Shown here: piece after piece, positions 4,639-5,604 of the stretch
Layout: every line of letters begins with the position of its first letter
Numbering within the stretch: position 1 is the stretch's first letter
The notes under the pieces: generated by a model
Databases searched by the model: none
What the model saw: only the letters and a program-made list of their open reading frames with translations
Told to the model about the DNA's origin: nothing
Assembly (NCBI GenBank): GCA_900320925.1
Contig: ONUD01000135.1
Coordinates: 1-5,604 of the forward strand
DNA from: an uncultured Eubacteriales bacterium
GTDB taxonomy: Bacteria; Bacillota; Clostridia; Oscillospirales; Acutalibacteraceae
DNA: 5,604 nucleotides
Direction: 5' to 3'
Program-made: the position numbers and the translations under genes

Positions 4639-5604
4639 TCAGTATTTATTCAGGTCAACGCCGCCGTCATCCAGACTGCCCAGCATATCGGACAGATTAT
4701 GACCTGACTGGTAGCTGTCATCAACGGGGGCTTCAAATTCGGGGACGTCTTCGGTACTCACCGAGCCGATACCGAGATTGTTGTCAGGACCTTTTTTGAT
4801 AAGGGCTTCCAGAGAAGCGTCTGCCTCGTAATCGTCTGCGTTGGCATTAAAAGCATTGTCAGAACCTCTTTTGATCAGGGATTCCAGACTGCCATGCTCC
4901 ACCAGCGGAATGTCCACATAATCAGGATCGGTAGGTTTTGGGCCTTCCTTGACCTTTTCAATGGGCGGTGCAGGTGGTGCAGGTCTTTCAGGAAGCGGCG
5001 GTGCATCCGGTTCAGCTCTCATCAGAGAGAGTGCCTGCTGTTCTCTTTTCTCTCTGAGCTTGGCAAACAGGAGGATCAGCACAAATGTCACAATGACAGC
5101 AATGACCAAAACAATGATAATGGTTGTTATTGAGCCTTGGAAATCATCTCTCAACTGTCCGTCCGCTTCGGGAAGCAAACCACCGCCGCCGCTGCCGTTG
5201 CCATCGGCAATGGCGCTATCGGGCTGGCTTTTAACGGTCAGGGAAAATGTGGTGCTGTCCTTGGTAAATTTTTCGGATGTGGCAGTGGAAAAAATCAGGT
5301 ATGTACCTGTGGATTCGGGAACGAACTCGCCTGCAAAGGTGTTGTCGGGCTGTCGAACCAATTCCACCTGCTGATCCTCTTTATCACTGCATCGCACCGT
5401 GGCAGTCATTTTGATGGTATCGAGCAGGTCGCTATCACTGACGATACCCGATTTTTCATTCAGGGAGGCAGAGAGTCTGACTGCCTGTCCTGAAACAGCC
5501 GTCTGTGGAATGTTTTGGGTGAGATAGATGGAATAAAAGTCCATCTGTGTAATCACACAGTTGTCATCGGTGGCATTTTCCAACTGCAATTTCCATCGTC
5601 CGTC
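4639..5604 (-). CDS. Single-pass membrane protein with Ig-like outer domain, 5' end beyond window
   Basis: The frame stays open to the right edge, giving 321 visible C-terminal residues and no start; the first visible residues are DGRWKLQLENATDD. A 'G.WKL.LENA' strand is common at the end of von Willebrand A-type domains of secreted bacterial proteins, so an upstream vWA domain is possible but is only inferred. Residues about 28-125 look like a beta-rich, Ig-like module (FAGEFVPESTGTYLIFSTAT). A Gly-rich linker (GNGSGGGG) follows, then one membrane segment at about 159-180 (ITTIIIVLVIAVIVTFVLIL). KLREKREQ after it predicts that the N-terminal part is outside and the C-terminal tail cytoplasmic. 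The tail is Pro-rich (PPLPERPAPPAPP), then acidic, with two SLE.LIK.G.DN repeats and a final NLSDMLGSLDDG motif. It ends 13 nt before gatC in the same orientation. I do not recognise a named gene; no function is assigned. Confidence 0.85.
   Translation of the reverse strand, partial: DGRWKLQLENATDDNCVITQMDFYSIYLTQNIPQTAVSGQAVRLSASLNEKSGIVSDSDLLDTIKMTATVRCSDKEDQQVELVRQPDNTFAGEFVPESTGTYLIFSTATSEKFTKDSTTFSLTVKSQPDSAIADGNGSGGGGLLPEADGQLRDDFQGSITTIIIVLVIAVIVTFVLILLFAKLREKREQQALSLMRAEPDAPPLPERPAPPAPPIEKVKEGPKPTDPDYVDIPLVEHGSLESLIKRGSDNAFNANADDYEADASLEALIKKGPDNNLGIGSVSTEDVPEFEAPVDDSYQSGHNLSDMLGSLDDGGVDLNKY
4781..4813 (-). repeat. Direct repeat copy A in cytoplasmic tail of membrane protein
   Basis: This 33-bp unit matches copy B at 4856-4888 at 29 of 33 positions, with a 75-bp (25-codon) offset, so both copies are read in the same frame. 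It encodes SLEALIKKGPDN. The repeat is visible in both DNA and protein, which points to an internal duplication. Confidence 0.85.
4856..4888 (-). repeat. Direct repeat copy B in cytoplasmic tail of membrane protein
   Basis: This is the partner of copy A at 4781-4813, with four substitutions. It encodes SLESLIKRGSDN. The protein repeat is a short predicted amphipathic helix followed by a Gly/Asp-Asn turn, separated by an acidic linker. Confidence 0.85.

Overview
All six genes in this window lie on the minus strand, so transcription runs from the right edge to the left. The content suggests a Gram-positive, moderate-GC clostridial Firmicute. The GatA, GatB and GatC sequences, the AAAGGAG-type ribosome binding sites and the Rpn-plus-DUF6483-like pair fit Ruminococcaceae/Oscillospiraceae best. 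That family-level placement comes from remembered sequence resemblance, not from a search.

Right part (1442-5604): an unnamed single-pass membrane protein, whose 5' end lies beyond the right edge, is followed by gatC, gatA and gatB with gaps of 13, 20 and 17 nt. GatCAB is the tRNA-dependent amidotransferase that converts Glu-tRNA(Gln), and in many bacteria Asp-tRNA(Asn), into the correctly charged species. Ribosome binding sites sit on or directly after the preceding stop codons, so these four genes look like one tightly coupled operon. An intrinsic terminator at 1401-1438 closes it, starting 3 nt after the gatB stop.

Left part (1-1400): directly after the terminator comes a possible extended -10 promoter, then a small helical protein resembling DUF6483, a PD-(D/E)XK Rpn-family nuclease (putative transposase), and the first 41 codons of a YbaK/EbsC-type Cys-tRNA(Pro) deacylase that runs off the left edge. 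Gaps here are 13 and 19 nt, so these may form a second operon. The deacylase start is short, but its N-terminus is very characteristic.

The most interesting signal is inside the Rpn gene. A near-consensus Shine-Dalgarno sequence (AAAGGAG) stands 12 nt before an in-frame ATG at codon 171 and would give a 95-residue C-terminal protein. This matches the arrangement reported for E. coli Rpn genes, where an intragenic start yields a small antitoxin against the full-length nuclease. No tRNA or rRNA gene, CRISPR array or complete insertion sequence was seen.
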